From positions 1-64,000 of the forward strand of contig NZ_LAQO01000026.1 of the NCBI RefSeq assembly GCF_000971975.1: a stretch of 64,000 nt of DNA, read 5' to 3'. Source of the stretch: Paenibacillus algorifonticola (GTDB lineage: Bacteria; Bacillota; Bacilli; Paenibacillales; Paenibacillaceae). A program made the position numbers and the translations under genes. Every line of letters starts with the position of its first letter. The stretch's first letter is position 1. Shown here in pieces: positions 1 to 9,259 of the stretch. A model generated the notes under the pieces. That model did no database searches. It saw only the letters and a list, made by a program, of their open reading frames with translations, and was not told the origin of the DNA.

Positions 1-1991
1 CAGCGGGCGACGCTGCTGCCGCAAGTGCCGGTGGCGCGGGCGTTGCCGCGACGCCAGTGCAAGCTGCGCTCGGCAGCGGCGAAGCGCTGTCGCAGCAGCA
101 TGGCGCAGCCGCGCGCTTGCTCAGCGCAGCCGCGCTGCTGACGCCGCACGCGCCGCTAGCCGCGGCCGCGCAGGCGATGCAGGACAAGGCGAACCGGCTC
201 CGCAGCAGCCGGTTCACAATCGCGCTGTTCGGAGCATTCAGCGCGGGCAAATCCTCGCTCGCCAATGCGCTAATTGGCGAGCCGGTACTGCCGGTGTCGC
301 CGAATCCGACGACGGCGGCGATCAACCGTCTCGTGCCGCCATCGGGCGAGCACGAGCATGGCACGGCAGACGTCGTCATGAAATCCCGCGCCGCCGTCCT
401 TGAAGACCTGCGCTATTCGCTCGCTTTGCTCGGCGAAGACGCTTCTGACGCGGCGCTGCCGGACACTGCCGCCCTTATGCGCGCGATCGACCGCCTGTCG
501 CCGGATGCGATTCACGCCGGCGGACGGCCGCACTACAGCTTCCTGCGTGCTGCACGCGCAGGCTGGGAAGCGCATGAGGCGCTGCTTGGCCAGCGCCTCA
601 CCGTCTCACAGGCGGAATATGAGCGCTTCGTAGCGGAGGAATCGCGTTCCTGCTACGTCAGCGAGATCGAGCTTTATTACGATTGCGAGCTGACGCGGCA
701 GGGCATCGTCCTCGTCGATACGCCGGGAGCGGACTCCGTGAACGCCCGCCATACGGGCGTTGCGTTCAATTACATTAAAAATGCCGACGCCGTCCTGTTC
801 GTCACCTATTACAACCATGCTTTTTCACAAGCAGACCGTCAGTTCCTAATGCAGCTTGGACGGGTCAAGGACCAGTTCGAGCTCGATAAAATGTTTTTCC
901 TCGTCAATGCGGCCGATTTGGCAGCCGACCAGGAGGAGCTTGCGGGCGTCCTGAAGCATGTGGAGCATAATTTGCTCCAGCATGGCATTCGTTCCCCGCG
1001 CCTCTATCCGGTTTCAAGCCTGGACGGTCTCGACGCGAAGCAAAGTGGCGATGGCGAACTGCTAGTGCGCTCGGGGATTGACGCTTTCGAGCGCTCCTTC
1101 CTGCATTTTGTGAGCGAGGATTTAGGGAAGCTTGCGATCGACGCTGCTGAGCAGGAAATTGTCAGAGCAGCAGCTACCGTAAATGGCTGGCTGAGCAGTG
1201 CCGCAGGCGATGCGGCTACGAGAGAGCAGGAGCGCAGCCAACTGGCTGCGCTGCAAGAGCAGGCAGAGCTGCTGCTTGCGTCCTACCGGTCCAGCGAGGC
1301 ACCGCCTCAGCAGGCACAGGAGCTAAGCGAGCTGCTCTATTATGTCGTACAGCGTCAGCAGCTTAGATTCGGAGAGTTTTACAACTATGCCTTTAATCCT
1401 TCTGTATTGCAGGATGACGGGCGCGATTTGAAGAAAATGATTTGGACGGCTTGGCTTGATTTGCAGCGGCAAATTCAGATGGAGCTGGCGCAGGAGCTGC
1501 AAGCGACCTCGCTGCGTCTGGAGCGGATTTTGAACGGCCTTTTGCGCAAACAATTTGACAGCTGCGCGTCAGAGCTTGCGGCTCTGCTGGCGGGTTATCA
1601 ATCCATTCCGTATGAGACGGCCGCCATTCCTACTCCGGAAATCGACGTTGATTGGACGACAACGGATATTACAGGCAAATGGCTGTGGAGCCGCTTTAAA
1701 TCGCCGCGGCAATTTTTCGAAGGAGACGGCAAAGGACAGCTGCGCAAGGAGCTTGAAGCGCTGCTCATTCCATCGCTCCAGCAGTGGATGGCTGCCTTGA
1801 ACGGACAGTGGACCGAGCGCTACAGCGGGCTCTGGAGGAAATATGCCGAGCAGTCAGGTGAGCAGCTGCAGCAAGACGTTGTCAACTATGTAGAGGGCAA
1901 GAGCATCTCGCTCGCGGACAATGCCGATGTGGGGCAATTGCGCGAGCTGCACGAGCAATTGATTCATCTTCACTCTGCAACAATTGCATAA
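1..1991 (+). CDS. Dynamin-like GTPase, C-terminal part (5' end outside window)
   Basis: The reading frame is open to the left edge, so the start is missing; the GTG at 57 is only the first in-frame start-like codon. About 52 residues past that GTG is a GTPase domain with a P-loop GAFSAGKSS (residues 59-67 counted from 57), a G3 motif DTPGADS near 221 and an NAAD G4-like motif near 282, then a long helical stalk-like region to residue 644. Bacterial dynamin-like proteins (B. subtilis DynA) fuse two such units and act in membrane fusion and repair. The alanine-rich linker running in from the left fits this being the second unit of a tandem protein. A strong terminator follows directly. Family call is secure; the tandem architecture is inferred. 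Confidence 0.85.
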   Translation, partial: AGDAAAASAGGAGVAATPVQAALGSGEALSQQHGAAARLLSAAALLTPHAPLAAAAQAMQDKANRLRSSRFTIALFGAFSAGKSSLANALIGEPVLPVSPNPTTAAINRLVPPSGEHEHGTADVVMKSRAAVLEDLRYSLALLGEDASDAALPDTAALMRAIDRLSPDAIHAGGRPHYSFLRAARAGWEAHEALLGQRLTVSQAEYERFVAEESRSCYVSEIELYYDCELTRQGIVLVDTPGADSVNARHTGVAFNYIKNADAVLFVTYYNHAFSQADRQFLMQLGRVKDQFELDKMFFLVNAADLAADQEELAGVLKHVEHNLLQHGIRSPRLYPVSSLDGLDAKQSGDGELLVRSGIDAFERSFLHFVSEDLGKLAIDAAEQEIVRAAATVNGWLSSAAGDAATREQERSQLAALQEQAELLLASYRSSEAPPQQAQELSELLYYVVQRQQLRFGEFYNYAFNPSVLQDDGRDLKKMIWTAWLDLQRQIQMELAQELQATSLRLERILNGLLRKQFDSCASELAALLAGYQSIPYETAAIPTPEIDVDWTTTDITGKWLWSRFKSPRQFFEGDGKGQLRKELEALLIPSLQQWMAALNGQWTERYSGLWRKYAEQSGEQLQQDVVNYVEGKSISLADNADVGQLRELHEQLIHLHSATIA

Positions 1992-2015
1992 GCTTTCATC
2001 TAATAATAGTCTGAA

Positions 2016-2057
2016 TGCTTTCAGCGGCTTGTCACAGCCGCTGAAAGCATTTTTTTA
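2016..2057 (+). terminator. Rho-independent terminator of the dynamin-like gene
   Basis: A perfect 13-bp stem (2016-2028 with 2037-2049, beginning TGCTTTCAGCGGC) with an 8-nt loop is followed by a seven-T run. It lies 25 bases after the stop codon. Confidence 0.93.
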
Positions 2058-2297
2058 TTCTGCCAAGCTGCCTATCGGCTATGCGGCTTTGAAACGGCAC
2101 ATATTTCAATGCGAAATGATTTTTTGCTGTCAAGCCATGCAAAAATGTTTATGCTTGTTTTGTGTGTTTTTGTGCAAAAATGGCGTAAGACACACACTTT
2201 AGGGATGATTTAAGACGATACTTGAGCATAGGTTAGTTAGTGTTTCCAAATTGCCATAATCGGCTGTTTCAATGTAATATACGGAAATTTACTCAGA

Positions 2298-2326
2298 TTG
2301 CTCCTGCCATGGGATGCTGATAATAT
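2298..2326 (+). promoter_or_regulatory. Putative sigma-A promoter for the ABC exporter operon
   Basis: TTGCTC (2298-2303), a 17-bp spacer and TATAAT-like TAATAT (2321-2326) lie about 40 bases upstream of the TTG start at 2367. Confidence 0.5.
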
Positions 2327-2366
2327 TCATTCATGCTTATAAAAAAGAACAGGGAGTGGGATTTAC

Positions 2367-4148
2367 TTGGACGTCTTTAGGCAACTCAAACGATTTTACT
2401 GGGTCGAACGAAAATTCCTTCTGACCTCCATCGTCTGCCTGATGTTTGCGACAGCGCTCGGACTCGTATATCCGAATTTGCTTCGCATCTTAATCGACGA
2501 TGTCATTAAAGAAGAGCAGTATGGCAAGGTACCAGCGTTAGCGCTAACCGTTGTGGGGGTTGTGACGTTAAAGGGATTAATGCAGTTTTTACATGGCTTT
2601 TTTGGGGGAAGGCTCGGCAACCGAGTAGCTTTTCGGCTTCGCAACGCTTGTTATGACAAGTTGCAATCGTTATCTTTTCAATATTATGACAAAGCGAAAA
2701 CAGGCGATCTCATGTCGCGCTTGACTGCGGACTTAGAAGCGATCCGCAACTTTATCGGATTTGGCTTTGCCCAAATTTTGAACGTGGTGCTGATGGTCGT
2801 ATTCGGCGGAGCGATGATGCTGTCGATCCACTGGCAGCTGACGCTTATTACATTGGTCACAATCCCGCTGCTTGTGTTTACAGCTTTGCGCTTCGAGCGC
2901 AAAATCCACCCGGCCTTTCAGGAAATGCGCCGCGCGCTCAGCAGCCTGACGACGGCCGTTCAGGAAAACATTACCGGCGTTCGCACGGTAAAATCCTTTG
3001 CCCGCGAGCCGCATGAAGTGAACAAATTTTCAGTGAAAAATGAAGCTTATCAGACGAATCAGATCGGCGCAGCAAAAATTTGGGCTCATTATTTCCCTAT
3101 TATGGAATTATGTGCCAACATAAGCGCGGTCATCCTGCTTCTCGCAGGTGGCATGCTCGTCATTAGAGGAGAGCTGAAGCTCGGCGAACTGGTTGCCTTT
3201 TTCAGCTTGACTTGGTACATTATCGGCCCGATGTGGGGCATTGGGTTCCATATTAACAACTATACGCAATCTAAAGCTTCCGGCGAGCGGGTGCTGAACC
3301 TGCTGAACGAGCATGTCCATGTGAAAAATCTCGAACACGCTATCGTGCTTGACGATCAATTGGTTAAAGGGCATGTCCGTTTCAACAATGTAACGTTTAA
3401 TTATCCAGATAAGGCTCCGGCATTAACGAATATTTCGATTGATGCGCCAGCAGGCTCCGTCATTGGTTTTCTGGGAGCTACAGGCTCTGGAAAATCGACG
3501 GTTATCCAGCTGCTAATGCGCGCCTACAATGTGAAAGAGGGCAGCATTACGCTTGATGGGATGGACATTCGCGACATTGACGTGGGTAGCCTGCGCAGAC
3601 AGATGGCTCCTGTTTTTCAGGAAACGTTCCTGTTCTCCGCGTCCATTCGCACGAATCTGGCTTACGGCATGCAGGATGTGACAGATGAGCAGATTGAACA
3701 TGCAGCGAAGCTGGCGAAGGCACATGATTTTATTATGGAAATGCCGGAAGGCTATGACACCATTGTCGGTGAAAGAGGAATGGGTCTGTCCGGCGGACAG
3801 AAGCAGCGGATCGCGATTGCCCGCGCCCTTATTAAAAATCCGCATATTCTCATTCTTGACGACGCTACGAGCGCTGTAGATATGGAAACGGAGCATGAAA
3901 TTCAAGCCGGCTTCAAGGAACTCATGGCGGGACGCACGACCTTCATTATTGCCCACCGCATTTCCTCGCTGCGCCATGCGGATGAAATTATCGTTTTGGA
4001 TCAAGGCGTTATTGTGCAGCGCGGCACGCATCAGCAATTGCTCGCGCAGCATGGACCTTATCGTGATACTTACAAAATTCAATACGCCGACTTTCCGCTC
4101 GAAGAGCTCGAGCAGGCGGGCGCGCAGTGGAAGGAGGGGGCGTTGTAA
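2367..4148 (+). CDS. ABC exporter subunit, heterodimeric multidrug type (YfiB-like)
   Basis: A 593-residue half-transporter: six membrane helices (about residues 15-300) followed by an ATPase domain with Walker A GATGSGKST, signature LSGGQKQ and Walker B ILILDD. The residue after Walker B is Asp instead of the catalytic Glu, which marks the degenerate partner of asymmetric heterodimers such as BmrC/BmrD, LmrC/D and TM287/288. The start is TTG with AGGGAG about 10 bases upstream (2351-2356). The next gene starts inside its stop codon (TAATG), so the two are co-translated. Likely an ATP-driven drug or lipid exporter of the cytoplasmic membrane; the substrate cannot be read from sequence. Confidence 0.9.
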   Translation: MDVFRQLKRFYWVERKFLLTSIVCLMFATALGLVYPNLLRILIDDVIKEEQYGKVPALALTVVGVVTLKGLMQFLHGFFGGRLGNRVAFRLRNACYDKLQSLSFQYYDKAKTGDLMSRLTADLEAIRNFIGFGFAQILNVVLMVVFGGAMMLSIHWQLTLITLVTIPLLVFTALRFERKIHPAFQEMRRALSSLTTAVQENITGVRTVKSFAREPHEVNKFSVKNEAYQTNQIGAAKIWAHYFPIMELCANISAVILLLAGGMLVIRGELKLGELVAFFSLTWYIIGPMWGIGFHINNYTQSKASGERVLNLLNEHVHVKNLEHAIVLDDQLVKGHVRFNNVTFNYPDKAPALTNISIDAPAGSVIGFLGATGSGKSTVIQLLMRAYNVKEGSITLDGMDIRDIDVGSLRRQMAPVFQETFLFSASIRTNLAYGMQDVTDEQIEHAAKLAKAHDFIMEMPEGYDTIVGERGMGLSGGQKQRIAIARALIKNPHILILDDATSAVDMETEHEIQAGFKELMAGRTTFIIAHRISSLRHADEIIVLDQGVIVQRGTHQQLLAQHGPYRDTYKIQYADFPLEELEQAGAQWKEGAL

Positions 4149-5977
4149 TGAGCAGCACATCCGGCACGGATAAATACGATAAAAAAGAACGTTTTATTTA
4201 CAAAGATGATGATGCGATCGAGAAACCGTTTAACTGGGCGCAGGTGGGCAGATTGTTCGTTTACATGAAGCCCTATAAGCGCCAGCTGATCCCGGCCATC
4301 TTCATGATGATTATTGGCACGCTGACGCGGCTCGCTACTCCGGCACTTGTCATCCTCGCGATTGACGAGGCGATTCAGCCGGCTGAAGGCGCGGCAAGCT
4401 TGCCTAAGCTTTATCTGTATGCCGGCTTAATGCTTTTGCTGTATGTGGTTCAATGGGCTGCCAACAGCTACCGGATCAAATATACGAATATTATTGGACA
4501 AAAGGTCATTTATGACCTGCGGCATGATCTGTTCAAGCATATCCAGAAGCTTAGCTTCCGCTTCTTCGACAAGCGTCCGGCAGGCTCCGTGCTTGTGCGG
4601 ATTACGAATGACGTTAACGCCCTTCAGGACTTGTTTACGAACGGTGTCGTCAACTTGCTGATGGATTGCGTGCAGCTGCTCGGGATCGTTGTCATTTTGC
4701 TGGTCTGGAATTTCAAGCTGGGGCTTGCGATCATGGTGACGGTACCGCTGATGTTTATCGTTTCGACTGCGCTGCGCAAACGGATCCGTTTTGCTTGGCA
4801 GGACGTTCGGATGAAGCAATCGCGAATTAATGCCCACTTGAACGAAAGTATTCAGGGCATGAAAGTAACGCAAGCTTACGTTCAGGAAAAAGACAATATG
4901 CGTTTCTTCGACTACATGAATACGGTGAATGTGAAATCATGGAATAAGGCATCGGCGCTCAACCAAGCGTTCGGTCCGGTCATTGAAATCACTTCAGCGC
5001 TCGGTACATTTATTCTGTTCTGGTACGGTGCGCATTTGATTCAGCAAGGTGCGATTACAATCGGCTTGCTGGTCGGCTTCGCCAACTATATCGGCAACTT
5101 CTGGGACCCGATTAACCGACTTGGACAAATGTATTCCCAACTGCTTATTGCGATGGCATCCTCCGAGCGTATTTTTGAATTTATCGATGAGGAGCCAACG
5201 GTAAGCGAGAAGGGCGCAGCGAAGGCGCTGCCGAATATTCGCGGCGACGTTGTGTTTGACAACATTATTTTCGAATATGAAAAAGGGCGCCAGGCACTCA
5301 AAGGCATTAGCCTGGAGGCCAAGGCTGGCCAATCGATCGCTCTCGTTGGGCATACCGGCTCCGGTAAAAGCACGATTATAAACTTGCTCTGCCGTTTCTA
5401 TGACCCTGTAAGCGGCAGCGTGCGGATCGATGGGAAGGATATTCGCGATGTAACGATTGAAAGCTTGCGCTCCCAAGTTGGCATCGTTATGCAGGATACG
5501 TTTATTTTCTCGGGAACGATTCGCGACAATATTCGTTACGGCAGACTGGGTGCATCGGATGCGGATATTGTGGAAGCAGCTAAAGCGGTTCATGCCCATG
5601 ATTTCATTATGAATTTGCCGGATGGCTATGATACGGAAGTAGAGGAGCGCGGCAACATTTTGTCGATGGGCCAGCGTCAACTGCTTTCCTTTGCCAGAGC
5701 ATTGCTTGCGAATCCGCGCATTCTCATTCTCGATGAAGCGACAGCAAGCATTGATACCGATACGGAGCTGAAAATCCAGGAGGCGCTTAAGGCGCTGCTT
5801 GCTGGACGGACATCCTTCATGATTGCCCATCGCCTGTCAACGATTCGCAATGCCGATGAAATTATCGTGCTGGATCATGGCCGCATCGTCGAGCAGGGCA
5901 AGCACGAAACGCTTATTGCTAAAAAGGGCATATACAATGGGCTGATTGAAGCCCAATATCGTTTCTTGTCGGCTTAA
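4148..5977 (+). CDS. ABC exporter subunit, heterodimeric multidrug type (YfiC-like)
   Basis: Half-transporter of 609 residues with a ~35-residue charged N-terminal extension, six membrane helices and an ATPase domain. Walker A is GHTGSGKST and Walker B ILILDE keeps the catalytic Glu, but the signature is LSMGQ instead of LSGGQ. Together with the Asp in the upstream subunit this gives one degenerate and one consensus ATP site, as expected for a heterodimer. The ATG at 4148 overlaps the upstream stop by one base and has AAGGAGG at 4131-4137; an earlier in-frame start (4127) lies before that site and is rejected. Confidence 0.9.
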   Translation: MSSTSGTDKYDKKERFIYKDDDAIEKPFNWAQVGRLFVYMKPYKRQLIPAIFMMIIGTLTRLATPALVILAIDEAIQPAEGAASLPKLYLYAGLMLLLYVVQWAANSYRIKYTNIIGQKVIYDLRHDLFKHIQKLSFRFFDKRPAGSVLVRITNDVNALQDLFTNGVVNLLMDCVQLLGIVVILLVWNFKLGLAIMVTVPLMFIVSTALRKRIRFAWQDVRMKQSRINAHLNESIQGMKVTQAYVQEKDNMRFFDYMNTVNVKSWNKASALNQAFGPVIEITSALGTFILFWYGAHLIQQGAITIGLLVGFANYIGNFWDPINRLGQMYSQLLIAMASSERIFEFIDEEPTVSEKGAAKALPNIRGDVVFDNIIFEYEKGRQALKGISLEAKAGQSIALVGHTGSGKSTIINLLCRFYDPVSGSVRIDGKDIRDVTIESLRSQVGIVMQDTFIFSGTIRDNIRYGRLGASDADIVEAAKAVHAHDFIMNLPDGYDTEVEERGNILSMGQRQLLSFARALLANPRILILDEATASIDTDTELKIQEALKALLAGRTSFMIAHRLSTIRNADEIIVLDHGRIVEQGKHETLIAKKGIYNGLIEAQYRFLSA

Positions 5978-6120
5978 GTCGAAACAAAGCGGTCAAGGTC
6001 TTGATTTTTAGAGCAGGAACCTCCACAATGGAAGAAAAAACAATTCGGAATCGGTGTCGCTGCCGCGAAGGGGCAGCCACCGGCAATTATCCGGTTTGCT
6101 TCCAGGAGGTTCTTTTTATT

Positions 6121-7302
6121 ATGTATGGATCACCATTGTCCGGGGCTTCGCGCAAGCTTATGCTGCTGGGATCAGGAGAGCTTGGCAAGGAGGTAGCGCT
6201 AGAGGCGCAGCGGCTCGGTGTCGAGACGATTGCGGTGGATCGCTATGAGAACGCCCCGGCGATGCAGGTCGCCCATCGCTCTTATGTGGCCGATATGCTT
6301 GATGGAGCGGCTCTTAGACGAATCATTGAAGAGGAGCGCCCGGACTATATCGTGCCAGAAATTGAAGCGATTGCAACCGAAACGCTGCTGGAGCTGGAAC
6401 AAGAGGGCTTCCGCGTCATTCCAACCGCTCGCGCTGCATGGCTGACGATGGACCGGGAAGGCATTCGCCGCCTTGCTGCCGAGCAGCTTAGCTTGCCGAC
6501 GGCCGCCTACCGCTTTGCCGATACGCTGGAGGAGCTGCGTGAAGCGGCTGCTGCACTTGGTTTTCCATGTGTTATCAAGCCGATAATGAGCTCGTCAGGC
6601 AAAGGGCAAAGCGTCTGCCGCAGCGAAGCGGAAATTGAAGCTTGCTGGAGCTACGCTATGGAAGGCGGGCGGGCGAAGAAGCAGCGGATTATCGTCGAAG
6701 GATTTATTACGTTTGAATCGGAAATTACGCTGCTCACGATTCGCTCTGTATCAGGCACAAGCTTCTGCGCACCTATTGGCCATGTGCAGAAGGATGGCGA
6801 TTACATCGAATCGTGGCAGCCGCATGCGATGAGCACTGAGCAAATCGAGCAGGCGGAGGAAATTGCCCGCAAAGTGACGGAAGAGCTGGGCGGTTATGGC
6901 CTCTATGGCGTCGAATTGTTTCTTACGCAGGATGGCGTGCTGTTTAGCGAGGTTTCTCCGCGTCCCCATGATACAGGCATGGTTACGATGGCGACGCAGG
7001 ATTTGTCCGAGTTCGCGCTGCATGTTCGCGCGGTATTGGGCTTCCCGATTCCAACGATCAGACTGCTATCTCCAGGTGCCTCACATACGCTCAAAGCGGA
7101 TCGTGAAAGCAATCATTTCCGTATTGGCGGCGTGAAGGAAGCGCTGGCGCTGCCGCATACGCAAGTGCGGGTATTCGGCAAGCCGGAGACGAAAGTGGGC
7201 CGCCGGATGGCAGTTGCGCTAAGCACGGCTGTAGATGTAGAGCAGGCAAGGGAAACGGCGCGACAAGCGGCGGAGCTGCTGCATATTACATACGGAGAAT
7301 AG
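6121..7302 (+). CDS. purT: Formate-dependent phosphoribosylglycinamide formyltransferase
   Basis: ATP-grasp enzyme of 393 residues that makes formyl-GAR from GAR, formate and ATP in purine synthesis. The N-terminal GSGELGKEV nucleotide-binding loop, the central ATP-grasp fold with IKPIMSSSGKGQS, and the SEVSPRPHDTGMVT segment are characteristic of PurT. The chosen ATG has AGGAGG at 6104-6109; the frame is open 120 bases further upstream but that part lacks a ribosome binding site and the protein length then exceeds the family norm. It is monocistronic. The 140-base leader contains a GCTGCC/GGCAGC hairpin but matches no riboswitch I recognise. Confidence 0.94.
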   Translation: MYGSPLSGASRKLMLLGSGELGKEVALEAQRLGVETIAVDRYENAPAMQVAHRSYVADMLDGAALRRIIEEERPDYIVPEIEAIATETLLELEQEGFRVIPTARAAWLTMDREGIRRLAAEQLSLPTAAYRFADTLEELREAAAALGFPCVIKPIMSSSGKGQSVCRSEAEIEACWSYAMEGGRAKKQRIIVEGFITFESEITLLTIRSVSGTSFCAPIGHVQKDGDYIESWQPHAMSTEQIEQAEEIARKVTEELGGYGLYGVELFLTQDGVLFSEVSPRPHDTGMVTMATQDLSEFALHVRAVLGFPIPTIRLLSPGASHTLKADRESNHFRIGGVKEALALPHTQVRVFGKPETKVGRRMAVALSTAVDVEQARETARQAAELLHITYGE

Positions 7303-7310
7303 GCTGCAGG

Positions 7311-7356
7311 AGGGCTGCCGCGTCCAGTTATCGTATGGGCGCAGCAGCCCTTCTTT
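7311..7356 (+). terminator. Terminator-like hairpin after purT
   Basis: AGGGCTGC (7311-7318) pairs with GCAGCCCT (7344-7351) and is followed by a short T-rich stretch. Confidence 0.6.
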
Positions 7357-7359
7357 CCC

Positions 7360-7556
7360 GAAATATAAGAATTTATAAGTTTCACACTTATAAATGGGCT
7401 TATATTTCAACGCGAAACGGAAGCTTTGCCGCCAAAGGACGGCTTCAGCCGTTTACGCATGAAATATAAGAATTTATAAGTTTCACCCTTATAAATGAGC
7501 TTATATTTCTCGGACTGAAACGCGCCACGCCGCCAGAGGGCGACAGCCGTTTCACC
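7360..7556. repeat. Composite palindromic repeat, copy 1 (two X + Y units)
   Basis: Two 49-base AT-rich hairpins (X; 7360-7408 and 7461-7509) each begin GAAATATAAG, end CTTATATTTC and contain an inner ATTTATAAG/CTTATAAAT stem. Each is followed by a GC-rich palindrome (Y; 7414-7454 and 7517-7553) starting GAAACG and ending AGCCGTTT, with a GCCGCC core. The same modules recur near 27.8 kb and, inverted, near 60.2 kb. The block sits between convergent purT and the TylF-like gene. Confidence 0.85.
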
Positions 7557-7560
7557 TTGC

Positions 7561-8289
7561 CTATTTTGTTTTTTTCCAGTACACGCCGGTTGAATCTATC
7601 GTGACGAGTGGATCGGTAATGTGATGGGCGTTGCGGAAATCCGTTACAGCTGCGGCGCAGTAGCCAATAGAGTAGTCGTCAATGACGATAAAGCCGCCGA
7701 TGGCTACTTTAGGATATAGATGCGTCAGCGCATCCATCGTCGAGGAATACATGTCGCCATCCAGGCGGGCTATTGCTATTTTATTCGTTGGCGCCGTAGG
7801 CAGCGTGTCCTTGAACCAGCCTTTAAGAAAGATAATGCCATCGTCATACAAATCATATTTTTGAAAATTGCTGATGACCTCAGGCAAGGAAACGCGCAAA
7901 AAGTCCTGTTCGTGGAATTTCGAGGTTTCGTCGATAGGACAGCGGGCCTCCGGCTCTGGCAGCCCTTCAAAGGAATCGGCGACGATGACTTTACGATTCG
8001 TTATGCCATTAACTTTCAGGAAGCCGCGCATGAAAATACATGTTCCGCCGCGCCATACGCCAGTTTCAATGAAATCACCCTCGATGTTGTTGTTAACGAC
8101 GGCATTCATTAGCTGATGCAAATGATTCATGCGGATACGCCCGATCATACTATGTGCAATGAGGGGCCAATCGAGGCCTTGAAAGCGATTTTCCTTCGTT
8201 GCGCCTGGCTCATGCTCCAGCCAAATTTCAAATAATATTGCTTTTTTCAACATTTCCAAATACATCTCTTTTGGTGTATTATTGCTCAT
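7561..8289 (-). CDS. TylF/MycF-type O-methyltransferase-like protein
   Basis: A 242-residue protein of the macrocin O-methyltransferase (TylF) family, which transfers methyl groups from S-adenosylmethionine to sugar hydroxyls in antibiotics or cell-surface glycans. Visible hallmarks are the SAM-binding segment FIETGVWRGGTCIF, VADSFEGLP, and the metal-site region ARLDGDMYSST followed by FIVIDDY. The ATG at 8289 has AAAGGA 8-10 bases upstream on the minus strand; the open frame extends 16 codons further without support. It is monocistronic and no partner pathway genes lie nearby, so the substrate is unknown. Confidence 0.82.
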   Translation of the reverse strand: MSNNTPKEMYLEMLKKAILFEIWLEHEPGATKENRFQGLDWPLIAHSMIGRIRMNHLHQLMNAVVNNNIEGDFIETGVWRGGTCIFMRGFLKVNGITNRKVIVADSFEGLPEPEARCPIDETSKFHEQDFLRVSLPEVISNFQKYDLYDDGIIFLKGWFKDTLPTAPTNKIAIARLDGDMYSSTMDALTHLYPKVAIGGFIVIDDYSIGYCAAAVTDFRNAHHITDPLVTIDSTGVYWKKTK

Positions 8290-8432
8290 AATCACAATCC
8301 TTTTCAGTTTTATGGTTAACGTATGAATATGAATCAAGTTTGAAAATGGCTTGTGTGTACGACCACTGGAGCGAAAAACTTATACATCGCCCGTAATTTG
8401 TAAATGATTGTGAAAAAGGAGAGAGACAAGCG

Positions 8433-9245
8433 ATGCGTTCATCCAAAAGATTAGGCATTATGATTGGCGGCTGCTCCCTGTTGATCACGATATTGATGCT
8501 CGTTGGCATTGGCTATGCCATTAAGGATCAGTTGTTTCCCTCTGTATCAGCACAGCCGCAAGTCACGGCATTGCCGGAGCAGACGGCTGAGAAAAATCAG
8601 CTTCGCATTGTAGCGATAGGTGACTCCCTGACCAAGGGGGTTGGCGATTCGGCAGGCGGAGGTTATGTCAAGCAGGTCGTAGACAGCTTGGCTGCTGATC
8701 CGGACAAGCAGGCGGAGCTGGTCAACAATTTGGGCATTAGCGGCCTGCGCGCCGACCAGCTTGCACAAAATTTAAAGACGGATAAGGGCATTGCTTACGC
8801 GCTTCAGCAGGCGAATGTCATTTTGCTGACGATTGGCGGCAATGACCTGTTTCAATCGCTGCAGGGTGTTGGGGATTCCAACGCTGCTGCGACAGCTGAA
8901 CAAAGTATGTCGCTCGCGCAGGTAGAGAAAGGGCTTGAGGAGGGCTTGACGCGGCTCGATAATGTGCTGTCGGAGCTGCACCGGATTAATCCGGATGCCC
9001 GCGTTATTTATATGGGCCTTTATAATCCGTTTTTTGATGTAGAAGAGCTGCGGGACGGCAGCTTGGAGGTACAGAAGTGGAATGAAAGAGCCTATGACAT
9101 GCTGCATGGATACTCAAATATGACGATGGTGCCGACATTCGATTTGTTTGAGGAACGGATTGGCAGCTACTTGTCATCGGACCATTTTCACCCGAATCAT
9201 GAAGGTTACAAACAAATTGCGCAGCGGGTCGTGCAGGCGTTGTAG
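8433..9245 (+). CDS. SGNH/GDSL-family lipase/esterase, membrane anchored
   Basis: A 270-residue hydrolase with one N-terminal membrane anchor (about residues 9-30) and an extracytoplasmic SGNH domain. Block I is VAIGDSLTKGVGD with the nucleophile Ser, block III is IGGNDLF and block V is SSDHFHPNHEGY with the Asp-His pair. It resembles B. subtilis YpmR and the spore lipase LipC; the natural ester is unknown. AAAGGAGAG precedes the ATG. An ABC transporter pair starts 14 bases later behind its own ribosome binding site, so a three-gene operon is likely. Confidence 0.87.
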   Translation: MRSSKRLGIMIGGCSLLITILMLVGIGYAIKDQLFPSVSAQPQVTALPEQTAEKNQLRIVAIGDSLTKGVGDSAGGGYVKQVVDSLAADPDKQAELVNNLGISGLRADQLAQNLKTDKGIAYALQQANVILLTIGGNDLFQSLQGVGDSNAAATAEQSMSLAQVEKGLEEGLTRLDNVLSELHRINPDARVIYMGLYNPFFDVEELRDGSLEVQKWNERAYDMLHGYSNMTMVPTFDLFEERIGSYLSSDHFHPNHEGYKQIAQRVVQAL

Positions 9246-9259
9246 CAGAAGGAGGCGCT

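Larger units (their letters stand above)
1992..2366. other. Intergenic region before the ABC exporter operon
   Basis: Apart from the terminator at its start and the promoter near its end, this AT-rich 375-base stretch shows no credible coding frame or further structure. Confidence 0.6.

Noticed and set aside
4994..5830. A 278-codon minus-strand open frame inside the second ABC exporter gene
   Set aside because: Shadow of a well-defined ATPase domain; no ribosome site or domain.
5978..6120. Possible purine or tetrahydrofolate riboswitch in the purT leader
   Set aside because: A GC hairpin is present but conserved core sequences of neither riboswitch are found, and no terminator/anti-terminator pair is visible.
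7360..7509. Two identical hairpins about 100 bases apart considered as a CRISPR start
   Set aside because: Only two copies, long palindromes, spacer itself a repeated palindrome, and no cas genes; they belong to the dispersed repeat family.
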